DNA of 43,845 nt, taken from Paracoccus sp. PAMC 22219. GTDB taxonomy: Bacteria > Pseudomonadota > Alphaproteobacteria > Rhodobacterales > Rhodobacteraceae. The notes under the pieces were generated by a model that did not search any database, was not told the DNA's origin, and was given only the letters and a program-made list of their open reading frames with translations. Position 1 is the stretch's first letter, and every line of letters begins with the position of its first letter. The position numbers were made by a program, and so were the translations under genes. Below, in pieces: positions 25,750 to 34,940 of the stretch. The stretch lies in the NCBI RefSeq assembly GCF_000787695.1, contig NZ_BBPH01000102.1, forward strand, positions 1 to 43,845. The letters run 5' to 3'.

Positions 25750-26768
25750 GCGGCACCTTTCTGCATGTCGACCCCGCCGTCGTTCAGATGGCACGCCACC
25801 GTTCGCACCGGCCCGGCCGTGGTCAGCCTCGGCACCTCGGCGCGGCACCTCGGGCCAGCGAAGGGGCAGCGCGGATGGAAGGCGCAACCGGGTGGCGGTG
25901 CTATCGGAGACGGGATCTCTCCCTTGATGGCCTCGAACCGGCCGCGGCCGGTGCCCACGGTCGGGATCGAGGCGAACAGCGCCCGAGTGTATGGGTGGCG
26001 GGGATCCGCATAAAGCTGATCGGCCGGTGCCAACTCGACCAAGCGGCCTAGATACATGATCGCCACGCGGTCGCAGACATGACGGACAACTGACAGATCG
26101 TGACTGATGAACAGCGCGGTCAGGCCCAGATCGTGGCGCAGGTCCATGAACAGGTTCAGCACCTGCGCCTGGATCGACACGTCGAGCGAGGCCACGGCCT
26201 CATCCAGCACTAGCACCTCGGGCTGCATCGCCAAAGCGCGGGCAATGGCGATCCGCTGACGCTGGCCGCCGGAAAACTGGTGCGGCAGCCGGTCGGCATA
26301 CGCTGCCTCAAGCCCTACCTGCTCCAGCAGGGCTCGGATGCGGGTGCGCACCTGATCCGCGGGGATGATGCCATGATAGCGCGGACCTTCTGCCAGCGTC
26401 TCGCCAACCTTCATCCGCGGGTTGAGGCTGGCGAAGGGGTCCTGATGAATCATCTGGACCTGCGTCGTCAGCTTGTGGATGTTGCCCCGCCGCTGATCGG
26501 CGATCTGCTGACCGTTCAATGTCACGCTGCCCGAGGTGGGGGCATGAATGCCCGCAATCACTCGACCCAGGGTCGATTTCCCACAGCCGGATTCACCGAC
26601 GATACCTAGAACCTCGCCCTTAGCGACCTCCAGTGACACGTCAGTCAGCGCATGCACGGTCACGGGTTTGCCCCCGCCGGTAAATTTTCCGGCCAGACGC
26701 TCTGCGAGTCCGGGCCTGCGGGTGAACCGTTTAGAGACGGCATCAATCATGAGGATCGGAACGGTCAT
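25746..26768 (-). CDS. Dipeptide/oligopeptide ABC transporter ATPase, DppF-like
   Basis: 340 residues: Walker A GESGCGKST, Q-loop IHQDPFASLNPR, signature FSGGQRQRIAIARAL, Walker B VLVLDEAVASLD, and the C-terminal oligopeptide extension with the cysteines of a 4Fe-4S-type site (CAFHPRCPFAGPRC). An Ala replaces Pro in the DEP-like segment (DEAVASLD). ATGA overlaps on both sides. Confidence 0.92.
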   Translation of the reverse strand: MTVPILMIDAVSKRFTRRPGLAERLAGKFTGGGKPVTVHALTDVSLEVAKGEVLGIVGESGCGKSTLGRVIAGIHAPTSGSVTLNGQQIADQRRGNIHKLTTQVQMIHQDPFASLNPRMKVGETLAEGPRYHGIIPADQVRTRIRALLEQVGLEAAYADRLPHQFSGGQRQRIAIARALAMQPEVLVLDEAVASLDVSIQAQVLNLFMDLRHDLGLTALFISHDLSVVRHVCDRVAIMYLGRLVELAPADQLYADPRHPYTRALFASIPTVGTGRGRFEAIKGEIPSPIAPPPGCAFHPRCPFAGPRCRAEVPRLTTAGPVRTVACHLNDGGVDMQKGAA

Positions 26769-27730
26769 ACGCCCTCCAACGGGTGATGGCACAAGACGGC
26801 CTGCCCGTCGCGGACATCCAGCGGCGGCTCGGTGCGGCACAGGTCGGTCGCACGGGGGCAGCGGGGCTGGAACGGGCACCCTTCCGGTAGACGCGAAAGC
26901 TGTGGCGTCGATCCGGGGATCTGCGGCAGCTTGCGCCCGGGTTCGTGCCGCGCCGGGATCGAATCGAGCAACCCTTGGGTATAGGGGTGCCGCGGCCCCC
27001 CGATCACTTGTTCGGCAGTGCCGCGTTCGACGATGCGGCCCGCATACATCACGCAGATATCGTCGGCTAGGCTGGAGACGACGGCCAGATCATGCGTGAT
27101 CCAGACGATGGCAGCGCCAGTCTCGTCTGCCAACTCGCGCACTTCGGCCAGGATCTGGCCCTGGATCGAGACATCCAGTGCCGTCGTGGCCTCGTCGGCG
27201 ATGATGACGGACGGGCTGTGCAGCAGCGCCATGGCGATCGCCACCCGCTGGCGCATGCCGCCGGACAGCTGATGCGGATAGGCCTTGAGGCGTTCCGCGG
27301 GGGATGGAATGCCCACCACCTCCAGGGCCTTCCGTGCGTGCTGCAAGGCATCCGATTTGGACATGGGCTGATGCACCCGCACCGCCATCGTCATCTGGTC
27401 GCCCACGCGCAGGACCGGGTTCAGGGTCATCATCGGATCCTGAAAGACCATCGCGACCTTGCGGCCGCGCATCTTGCGCAGGTCCTCCGTGGACAGCTGC
27501 CGCAGATCCACACCGTCGACCAGGACGGCTCCTGCCGTCACCTCTCCTGGTGCGTCGATCAGGCCGAGGATCGAGAATCCGGTGACGCTCTTTCCAGACC
27601 CGCTTTCGCCCACAAGGCCCATGATCCGACCGGGCTGCACGGCAAAGCTGACATCGTTGACCGCCGTGACATGACCTGCGCGGGTCTCGAACCGCGTGGT
27701 CAGTCCCTTGACGTCGAGTGCTGCGGTCAT
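26765..27730 (-). CDS. Dipeptide/oligopeptide ABC transporter ATPase, DppD-like
   Basis: 321 residues: Walker A GESGSGKSV, Q-loop VFQDPMMTLNPV, signature LSGGMRQRVAIAMAL, Walker B VIIADEATTALD, C-terminal CPFQPRCPRATDLC. Forms the ATPase pair with the DppF-like subunit. Confidence 0.93.
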   Translation of the reverse strand: MTAALDVKGLTTRFETRAGHVTAVNDVSFAVQPGRIMGLVGESGSGKSVTGFSILGLIDAPGEVTAGAVLVDGVDLRQLSTEDLRKMRGRKVAMVFQDPMMTLNPVLRVGDQMTMAVRVHQPMSKSDALQHARKALEVVGIPSPAERLKAYPHQLSGGMRQRVAIAMALLHSPSVIIADEATTALDVSIQGQILAEVRELADETGAAIVWITHDLAVVSSLADDICVMYAGRIVERGTAEQVIGGPRHPYTQGLLDSIPARHEPGRKLPQIPGSTPQLSRLPEGCPFQPRCPRATDLCRTEPPLDVRDGQAVLCHHPLEGV

Positions 27731-28653
27731 CTGCTGTTCCTCGGGTCAATCACTGTCCTGACCTGATCGCCGACCAGATTGATGGCCACGACCGTGATCA
27801 TCAGGAAGACGCCGGGATAGATGGACAGCCATGAGCGCCCGGCATGAATATACTTAAAGCCGTTGGAGATCAGCGACCCCAGTGACGGTTCGGTCAGCGG
27901 CAGGCCGACGCCCAGAAAGGACAGCGTCGCCTCCAATGAAATGGCGCTGGCAACCTGCACGGTGGCCACGACGATCAGCGGTGGCAGGACGTTGGGCAGC
28001 AGATGCTTGAACAGGATCCGCCAGGTTGGAAGCGGGGTCGACCGGGCGGCCTCGATATAGTCCTTTCGACGCTCGACGGACGCGGCGCCATGGGTCGTGC
28101 GGGCAAAGTAGGCGTATTGCGCCACCACCAAGGCCAAGATGATCTGCGGCACTCCCTGCCCCAGAACGGCGGCCATCACCAAGGCCAGCAGGATGGCGGG
28201 CATGGACAGCTGAAGGTCCACGATCCGCATCAGCAACGCCTCGATCCGGCCGCCGAAATACGCGGCCGTCAGGCCGATGCTGATCCCCAGGGTCAGCGCC
28301 AGCACCCCGGCCGAGATCCCGATCAGGAAGCTGGTCCGCAACCCATAAAGGATCGCGGAAAGCATGTCGCGACCCGCATTGTCCGTGCCGAGCAGATGGA
28401 CATAGTTGCCGGATCCCGTCTGACCCGGCTGCAGGAAGGCATCCGCCCAGTCCAGTTGCCCCAAATCATAGGGATCCTGCGGCACCAGCCAAGGTGCCCC
28501 AAATGACGCGACCAGCAACGCCACGATCACCACCAGCGCGCCGACCGCCACCCATGACCGGCGATAGTCGGACCAGAAGTTGCGCAAGCGCATCACTCGC
28601 GTCTCTGCCGGGGCCGCGGAAGGGACCACGAGGACGTTTCCGATATGGGCCAT
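27727..28653 (-). CDS. Dipeptide-type ABC permease, DppC-like
   Basis: 308 residues with an N-terminal cytoplasmic region RNFWSDYRRSWVAVGALV, GTDNAGRDMLSAILYGLRTS and the EAA-type loop IEAARSTPLPTWRI. The ATG at 28653 shares one base with the DppB-like stop; a TTG one codon earlier is the only alternative. Confidence 0.92.
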   Translation of the reverse strand: MAHIGNVLVVPSAAPAETRVMRLRNFWSDYRRSWVAVGALVVIVALLVASFGAPWLVPQDPYDLGQLDWADAFLQPGQTGSGNYVHLLGTDNAGRDMLSAILYGLRTSFLIGISAGVLALTLGISIGLTAAYFGGRIEALLMRIVDLQLSMPAILLALVMAAVLGQGVPQIILALVVAQYAYFARTTHGAASVERRKDYIEAARSTPLPTWRILFKHLLPNVLPPLIVVATVQVASAISLEATLSFLGVGLPLTEPSLGSLISNGFKYIHAGRSWLSIYPGVFLMITVVAINLVGDQVRTVIDPRNSR

Positions 28654-29627
28654 CAAGAGCCTCCCTTCAGACGGACGCGGGGATCAAGCTGCGCATAGAT
28701 CAGGTCGACGACCAAGTTGATCATCACGAACAGCAGCACGACCATCACCAAGTAGGAAACCATGACCGGTCGGTCCAATTGCAGGATGCTGTCGATGATC
28801 AGCTTGCCTACGCCCGGCCAGTTGAAGACGGTCTCGGTGACCACCGCGAACGCAAGAGTCGAGCCCAGTTCCAGCCCGAACACGGTGACCAGCGGGATCG
28901 AGATGTTGCGCATGATGTGTCCGAACACGATCTGCCGGTCGGGCAGTCCCTGCGCGCGCGCAAAGCGGACGTAATCCGTTCCCATCGCCTCGACCATGCC
29001 GGCACGGGTCAGTCGGATCATCAGGCCCATCTTGAACAGCGACAGATTGACCGCCGGCATGATCACGTGGGCCCAGCCATCCGAGGTCACCAAGGACGTC
29101 TTGAACCACAGGACATGCCCGACCTCTCCGCGCCCCCCCGAAGGCAGCCAGCCGAGATTGACGGCGAACCCCATGATCAGCAGCATCCCAATCCAGAAGG
29201 TCGGGACAGAAAAACCCAAGACGGATAGCGCCATGATCAGCTTGGCAGGGATGCCGTTCGGACGGTAGCCCGCATACATTCCGGCAGGCACACCAATCAG
29301 CGTAGCGATGCCTACGGACACCAGCACCAGTTCCAGCGTTGCAGGCAAGCGCGAGAAGACAAGCGACGTGACCGGGATGTTGTAGACCATAGACCGGCCC
29401 AGATCGCCTTGGAACACATTGCCGACGAAGGTGAAATACTGTTGCCACAGGGGCTGGTCGAACCCGTATTGCCGGATCAGGTTCTCGCGGATCTCCTGGC
29501 TTGCGCCAGGGTCGATCATCACGTCGATCGGGTTGCCGATCGCGTAGACGCCAACAAAGACGATTACCGACATGACGAACACGACCATCATCGCCTGTAT
29601 CAGTCGACCGACAAGATAGCCAAACAT
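28653..29627 (-). CDS. Dipeptide-type ABC permease, DppB-like
   Basis: 324 residues, six hydrophobic segments; typical DppB features are YGFDQPLWQQYFTFVGNVFQGDLG at the N-terminus (key part FQGDLG), LEVLVSVGIAT-like helix 2 and the loop RFARAQGLPDRQI. GGGGG is placed before the ATG. A 92-base gap with a short CGCCC/GGGCG stem (29659-29674) separates it from the binding protein gene and may stabilise the upstream message. Confidence 0.92.
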   Translation of the reverse strand: MFGYLVGRLIQAMMVVFVMSVIVFVGVYAIGNPIDVMIDPGASQEIRENLIRQYGFDQPLWQQYFTFVGNVFQGDLGRSMVYNIPVTSLVFSRLPATLELVLVSVGIATLIGVPAGMYAGYRPNGIPAKLIMALSVLGFSVPTFWIGMLLIMGFAVNLGWLPSGGRGEVGHVLWFKTSLVTSDGWAHVIMPAVNLSLFKMGLMIRLTRAGMVEAMGTDYVRFARAQGLPDRQIVFGHIMRNISIPLVTVFGLELGSTLAFAVVTETVFNWPGVGKLIIDSILQLDRPVMVSYLVMVVLLFVMINLVVDLIYAQLDPRVRLKGGS

Positions 29628-29719
29628 CGCAATCCCCCGTTTTTTCCCTGCCCGATATCGCCCGACAGGGGGCGTCGGCGGCGCGCCTCGTAAAAGGGAC
29701 GCGCCACACGGTTGTCAGA

Positions 29720-31290
29720 TTACTCTTTCGGGGTGATCGCGTAGGCCCGGGTTTCCTGGTCGACGCGAGGGGTGAAATCGACCATGCCCGCCTTCGATGC
29801 CCACACGCTCTGCAGAATTACGGTAGGGATCAGCGCACGATCTCCATCGCGATCTCGGACGCCTGCTCGTAAAGTTCGCGGCGCGCGTCCGTATCCAAGG
29901 TTTGGCTTCCCTCGCTGAAGATCCGGTCGAATTCGGGGTTCGAATAGCCGGACCGGTTGAAGTTGCCAAAGCCCTTCTCGGCGTCTTGGGTATGGACAAG
30001 CGCGCCATAGGTATAGGCCGCCTCGCCGGTTAGCGTGCCCCAGGCGGACATGGTCATCGTGTATTCTTCTCGCTGCGCCGCCGGGAAGAATACCGTGCCG
30101 TTCAAGGCCTGCGCGTTCACCGTCAGACCCAGGCGCGACCACATCTGGGCCAGCGCCTCGCAGACCACCGCGTCGCCGGGAACACGATTGTTCGTGCAGG
30201 TGAAGTCGATCTCGAACCCGTCGGGATAACCTGCCTCGGTCAGCAGCGCTTTGGCCTGATCGATGTCATGGGCCGGCGCCGGGATGTCCGACGAATAGCC
30301 GAAGAACCCTTCGGGCATCAGCTGGTTGGCCGGCGTGCCCAGACCCTCCAGCACCACGTTCACCAGGACGTCGCGGTTGATCGCTAGATCTAGCGCCTTG
30401 CGGACGCGCACGTCCTGCAGTGGGTTGCCATCGATCTCCTGCCCGTTGACCTTGATGGGCTGCGGCTCCTCATCTTTGACAGACGGCGCGATGTTCAGGA
30501 TGTAGATTGAATCCGATACGAACGTGTCGAGGCTGCTGTCAGCCTGCATCGACAGGTAATCCGTGGCTGGCACATAGTTGATCATGTCAACCTGTCCGGA
30601 TTTGAGGGCCGCGACGCGGGCGGCATCATCGGGAATCTCGCGGCGCGTCACCGTCTCCCAAGCCGGGGCGTCGCCCCAGTAGTCATCGTTGCGCTCGACC
30701 ACCAGATCGCCCTTGGGCTGCCAGCTGACGAACTTGTAGGGGCCGGTGCCGATTGCCTTCTCGCCGGAATTGAATTCCTCGTTCCCTGCTTCCATCCCGG
30801 TCTCGGACGGAACGACAAACAGGCGCGTGAAGTCGTTCGGCAGGGACGGTGCCATCCCGTTGGTCGTGATGCGCAGCGTATAGTCGTCCACGACTTCGAC
30901 CGACGCGACATATTTGGTATAAAGGGTCATAGGCATCGGGCCGGTGACGGCAGGAATGCGCTCGATCGAGAACTTGACGTCCTCGGCGGTGAAGGGGGTG
31001 CCGTCATGGAAGGTCACGCCTTCGCGCAGCTTGAACTCCCAGGTGGTGTCGTCAATGGGCGTCCAGCTGACGGCGAGGCCCGGCTGCAGCTGCAGCGTCT
31101 CATCAGCATCGACCAGCGTATCGAAGACGTGGCGCAGCGCCTCGGCCTGACTGCCCAGGGTGGACCAGTGCGGGTCGATCGAATCCGGTCCCGCGCGCAG
31201 GCCGATCGTCAAGTCCTGTGCCATGACTGCCGGCGCCGCGGCGAGCAAAGTGATGAGAGCGATACCCGAGCAAAGAGCATTTTTAGCCAT
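29720..31290 (-). pseudogene. Dipeptide-type periplasmic binding protein (DppA-like, SBP_bac_5), frameshifted near the C-terminus
   Basis: Signal peptide (ALITLLAAAPAVMAQ), then LTIGLRAGPDSIDPHWST, LAVSWTPIDDTTWEFKLREG and the rest of a family-5 binding protein. At about 29838 the frame stops after EIAMEIVR. The neighbouring frame continues with ALIPTVILQSVWASKAG and YAITPKE to a stop at 29720, the normal end of this family; one extra G (GGAGATC to GGAGGATC) restores EIAMEDRALIP. So the intact gene would be about 523 residues. GAGG precedes the ATG. The truncation removes the last C-terminal strands and may disable the protein if real. Confidence 0.85.
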
Positions 31291-31304
31291 TTCCGAACCT
31301 CACC

Positions 31305-31324
31305 TGTTATCATTGACTATAACA
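31305..31324. promoter_or_regulatory. Operator A, in front of the peptide-transport operon
   Basis: TGTTAT-N8-ATAACA. It lies 15-34 bases before the binding-protein start codon. Its left half TGTTATCATT is repeated exactly in operator B. Shape and location fit a GntR-type site. A TTGACG at 31346-31351 (minus strand) may be the -35 box. Confidence 0.6.
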
Positions 31325-31454
31325 CTAGATGAGATTTTTTTTGCACGTCAAGCAATTTTAGCAACGAAATACCATTCAGAGCACTGTTTGCGAAGCTTAT
31401 GGCCATGAGGATCGGCTATTATTATGCAAAAAACACTCTTGAGTGGCTAACTGT

Positions 31455-31469
31455 TATCATTCAATGATA
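31455..31469. promoter_or_regulatory. Operator B, overlapping the GntR gene start region
   Basis: TATCATT-C-AATGATA, a perfect 7-bp inverted repeat ending 4 bases before the GntR ATG. It includes the TGTTATCATT half shared with operator A. It covers the spot where a ribosome-binding site should be, and a TTGAGT (31439-31444) is 18 bases from AATGAT, so the promoter probably starts transcription at or near the ATG (leaderless). Confidence 0.6.
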
Positions 31470-31473
31470 CGAT

Positions 31474-32478
31474 ATGAGCACCGTTCCCACCCCTGACCTA
31501 GACGCCGCCCTGCTGCGGATTGCCCAAGCCATCGACCCGACCTCTTCGGTGTCGGTCTCCGTGCAACTGCGCGGGGCACTGGAATATGGAATCGCCGCGG
31601 GGGACATCCCGTCTGGCAGCCGCCTGCCGTCGGTCCGAAAGCTTGCTGCGACACTGGGCCTGTCGCCCGTCACGGTCAGCAACGTCTTTGCCGCCCTCCA
31701 GGAGCGGGGCCAGATCGAGGGGCGGGTCGGATCGGGCACCTTCGTCACAGACCGCGGCATCCCCTGCGCCGCGCGCGCGCGGCAGTTGGCAGCACTGGAA
31801 CGTCAGATCGCCGCGCTCGTCGCCGCTGGGCGTGAACTGGGGCTGACAGCGCAGGATATCGCCTTTCGCGTGACGATGGCGGCGTCCGCCGCGCCGCGTC
31901 CCCTGCGCGTCATTGTATTAGGGACGTTCAGCGATGCGACCGCGGCCTATTCCCGGGATCTGACGCCGTATTTGTCGCCCGACGACGTCGTCATGCCTTG
32001 GACCATCGACCGGCGGGACGACCTGCCTGCCCGCGTCGATCTGGTCGTCTCTCCGCGGACGCTTGCGACACAGGCGGCCGATTTGTTTCCGGGCATCCCG
32101 CAGGTCAGCATGATCCTGATCCCGAACGAGGCTACACGCGTGGCCCTTGCCGGCATCCGACCAGATGCGCGCGTGCTGCTGGTCTCGTATTTCGATGATT
32201 TCCTCAGCGTGCTGAAGTCCGGCGTCGGTCGGTTCGCACCGCATCTGGGTCGTGTGACTGCCGTCGCACGCAACGCCGAGGATCTTGATCGCCTGCTGGC
32301 TGACTGCGACGTGCTGATTCACGCGACGGGGGCGGACTATCTGGGATCCCACCTTGGCCCCCAGCAGACCACTATCGAATATCGCCACACCCCCGACAGC
32401 CATGCCGTGCAGACCCAACTGTTGCCGGCGCTGGAGACCCTCCGCACGGCTGGCGCCATCAAAGGAGAAACGCCATGA
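31474..32478 (+). CDS. GntR-family transcriptional regulator
   Basis: 334 residues. Winged helix-turn-helix at about 30-91 (LPSVRKLAATLGLSPVTVSN, then QIEGRVGSGTFV). The C-terminal part is not an aminotransferase domain; segments LRVIVLGTFSDATAAYSRDL and LLVSYFDDFLSVLKSG suggest an effector domain unlike standard FCD or UTRA. No Shine-Dalgarno is visible. It reads divergently from the peptide importer and its stop overlaps the next gene by ATGA, so it is autoregulated with the catabolic operon. Confidence 0.88.
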   Translation: MSTVPTPDLDAALLRIAQAIDPTSSVSVSVQLRGALEYGIAAGDIPSGSRLPSVRKLAATLGLSPVTVSNVFAALQERGQIEGRVGSGTFVTDRGIPCAARARQLAALERQIAALVAAGRELGLTAQDIAFRVTMAASAAPRPLRVIVLGTFSDATAAYSRDLTPYLSPDDVVMPWTIDRRDDLPARVDLVVSPRTLATQAADLFPGIPQVSMILIPNEATRVALAGIRPDARVLLVSYFDDFLSVLKSGVGRFAPHLGRVTAVARNAEDLDRLLADCDVLIHATGADYLGSHLGPQQTTIEYRHTPDSHAVQTQLLPALETLRTAGAIKGETP

Positions 32479-33176
32479 AGATTTCCGAAAGCTCGTGGTT
32501 CGACATCGAGGCCTATCTGCAGAAGGACGACCGCTGCATCCTGCCCCTGGGCAGCACCGAACAGCATGCCCATCTGAGCCTGTCGGTTGATTCAATCCTT
32601 TCGGAGAAGATCGCCACCGATGCAGCCGCACCTTTGGGCGTCCCGGTCTTTCCGGCGGTGCCTTATGGACTGACGCCCTATTTCATGGCCTTTCCCGGCA
32701 CCGTTTCCCTGAAGCTGTCGACCTATGCAGCACTGGTGCGCGATATCCTGGACAGTCTCTACGACACAGGCTTCCGACGTGTGTTGATCGTGAACGGGCA
32801 TGGTGGCAACAGCCCGGTCCAGCCGGTCTGCGCCGAATGGATGCAGGCCCGTCCCGGCGCGCGGTGTCGGTTCCATGACTGGTGGCGGGCGCCGCGCACC
32901 TGGGCTGCCGTGCAGGCCGTCGACCCGGTGGCCTCCCACGCATCATGGATGGAGAATTTCCCTTGGACCCGACTGCCGGGGCGCCCGGTGCCGCCGGAGC
33001 AGAAACCCTATGTCGATTTCGACCGCTTGCGCGATCGGAACGCAAAAGGCGTGCGCGACCTAATCGGAGACGGCAATTACGGCGGCCACTATCAGAAGTT
33101 AGACGACCAAATGGACGACATCTGGCAGGTCGCCGTCGCGGAAACCCGTGCCCTGATCGAGGGCGATTGGGCATGA
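32475..33176 (+). CDS. Creatininase-family amidohydrolase
   Basis: 233 residues. Metal and active-site features: LPLGSTEQHAHLSLSVDS (Glu29, His31, Asp39) and IVNGHGGNSP (His109), then C-terminal DRNAKGVRDLIGDGNYGG resembling the family's GVxGDP end. The usual EQHGPHLPL is shortened by one residue to EQHAHLSL. Family members open creatinine or similar cyclic amides, or hydrolyse formamides; the substrate here is unknown. ATGA overlaps on both sides. Confidence 0.88.
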   Translation: MKISESSWFDIEAYLQKDDRCILPLGSTEQHAHLSLSVDSILSEKIATDAAAPLGVPVFPAVPYGLTPYFMAFPGTVSLKLSTYAALVRDILDSLYDTGFRRVLIVNGHGGNSPVQPVCAEWMQARPGARCRFHDWWRAPRTWAAVQAVDPVASHASWMENFPWTRLPGRPVPPEQKPYVDFDRLRDRNAKGVRDLIGDGNYGGHYQKLDDQMDDIWQVAVAETRALIEGDWA

Positions 33177-34195
33177 CCGCAGGTGAACCCGTCCTGATCT
33201 GGGGCGCAGGGGCCATCGGCGGCATTCTGGGCGCCTATGCCGCCCGCGCCGGCCACCCTGTGCAGATGGTCGACATCGAGGCCGATCATGTCCTGGCCAT
33301 CCGCCGCGACGGTCTTCGTATCGAAGGTCCCGTCGAGGCGTTCGTCCAGATCCTGCCGGCCCAGACCCCCGCCACGCTGACCGGCACCTATCGCCGTGTG
33401 ATCCTGGCCGTGAAGGCGCATCACACCCGGCAGGCCATGCGGATGCTGATGCCGCACCTTGCGCCAGACGGCTTCGTCGTGTCGGCGCAGAACGGCCTGA
33501 ACGAGCGCGTGATCGCGGACATGATCGGCGCCGATCGCACGGTCGGCTGCTTTGTGAACTTCGGCGCGGACTGGCTGGAGCCGGGCCGCATCCTTTACGG
33601 CAATCGGGCTGCGGTCGCCTTGGGCGAACTGGACGGTCGCATCAGCCCGCGGGTGCGCGAGATGCACGCCCTGTTCGCCCTGGTCGAACCCGAGGCGGTC
33701 GTGACCAACAACATCTGGGGCTATCTGTGGGGCAAGATGGGCTATGGCGCGCTGCTGTTCGCGACCGCGCTGACGCCGGAATCGATGTCCGACGCGATGG
33801 ACCCTGCCCCGTGGCGCCCGGTCTATGCCGCCCTGGGCCATGAGGTCATGCGCCTGGCCCAGGCCGAGGGGGTGACGCCCCTAGGCTTCAACGGTTTCGA
33901 TCCGGACGCATTCCTGGCCCGCGACGCGGCGCGGATGGACGCCTCGATCGATGCCATGGTGGCGCACAATCGCAAGACGGCGAAGACCCATTCCGGCATC
34001 TATCGCGACCTGGCCATCCGCAAGCGCAAGACTGAGGTCGATGCGCAGATCGGCGTCCTGATCGAGATCGGTCGTGGACACGGCATTCCGACCCCTGCCC
34101 TGTCGGAACTATGTGCCCTGATCCACGGCATCGAGGACGGCACCCGGACGCAATCGACCGCGCTTCTGGACCGGATGGTGGCGACATGCAGCTGA
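33173..34195 (+). CDS. Ketopantoate reductase-like (ApbA/PanE) oxidoreductase
   Basis: 340 residues. N-terminal Rossmann motif LIWGAGAIGGILGAY, catalytic Lys in LAVKAHHTRQA, VSAQNGLNE, and the helical C-terminal domain with NNIWGYLWGKMGYGAL. It would reduce a 2-keto or similar carbonyl using NADPH. In a catabolic operon it probably acts in the oxidising direction or on an analogue. The start at 33173 gives ATGA overlap; a longer open frame upstream lies within the creatininase gene. Confidence 0.88.
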   Translation: MTAGEPVLIWGAGAIGGILGAYAARAGHPVQMVDIEADHVLAIRRDGLRIEGPVEAFVQILPAQTPATLTGTYRRVILAVKAHHTRQAMRMLMPHLAPDGFVVSAQNGLNERVIADMIGADRTVGCFVNFGADWLEPGRILYGNRAAVALGELDGRISPRVREMHALFALVEPEAVVTNNIWGYLWGKMGYGALLFATALTPESMSDAMDPAPWRPVYAALGHEVMRLAQAEGVTPLGFNGFDPDAFLARDAARMDASIDAMVAHNRKTAKTHSGIYRDLAIRKRKTEVDAQIGVLIEIGRGHGIPTPALSELCALIHGIEDGTRTQSTALLDRMVATCS

Positions 34196-34940
34196 CCCTG
34201 GCTGGACAGGTCTTTGCCGTCACGGGGGCGGCACAGGGCATTGGGGCGGCGATCGTGCGGACCCTAACGGGATCGGGCGCGACCGTGGCCGCGATGGACA
34301 TCGACGATGCCGGGCTGACGCCGCTGGCCGGCTGCCGGGCGTCAGCTGTCACGCAGGTGATCTCGGGCGGCAGGAGAGCGCCCGCGCGCTTTGTGAAACG
34401 GTTCTGGACCGGCACGGTCGGGTCGACGGGCTGATCACCGCCGCCGGCGGTGTCCGTGGTCAAGTCGGCCGGCCCCTGGACACCGTGGACGAAGCCGACT
34501 GGCGGGCCATCTTCGCGGCCAATGTCGACGCAGTCATGTGGTGCGCGCAGGCGCTGACCCCCGGAATGAAGGCGGCGGGCGCCGGCCGGATCGTGACCAT
34601 CTCGTCTGGCGCGGGTCTGAAGCCCAGCCTAACGGGCATCCAGGCCTATACCGCCGCAAAGCATGCACTGGTCGGGCTGACCAAACAACTGGCGCTGGAA
34701 CTAGGGCAGTCGGGGATCACAGTAAATTCGGTAGCGCCGGGTTTCATCCTGTCCAATCCCTCGACCGAAAAGCAGTGGCAGGCCTTCGGGCCCGATAGGC
34801 AAAAGCGCATTATCGATAGCATCCATCTCCGTCGTCTTGGGCAGGCCGACGACATCGCCAACGCGGTCGCGTTCCTGTGCTCGCGGCAGGCGGACTGGAT
34901 CACTGGACAGATCCTGCAGGTGGACGGAGGACACGGATGA
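34186..34940 (+). pseudogene. Short-chain dehydrogenase/reductase with internal frameshift
   Basis: Starts MQLTLAGQVFAVTGAAQGIG (NAD-binding TGxxxGxG), overlapping the previous gene by 10 bases. At about 34345-34358 the frame breaks: it continues as VTQVISGGRR to a stop at 34434, while the next frame gives HAGDLGRQESARALCETVLD, HGRVDGLITAAGG, the active-site Ser (TISSGAG), YTAAKHAL (Tyr and Lys) and the C-terminal GQILQVDGGHG ending at 34940. One missing base explains it. Restored length is about 250 residues, normal for an SDR. Confidence 0.85.
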
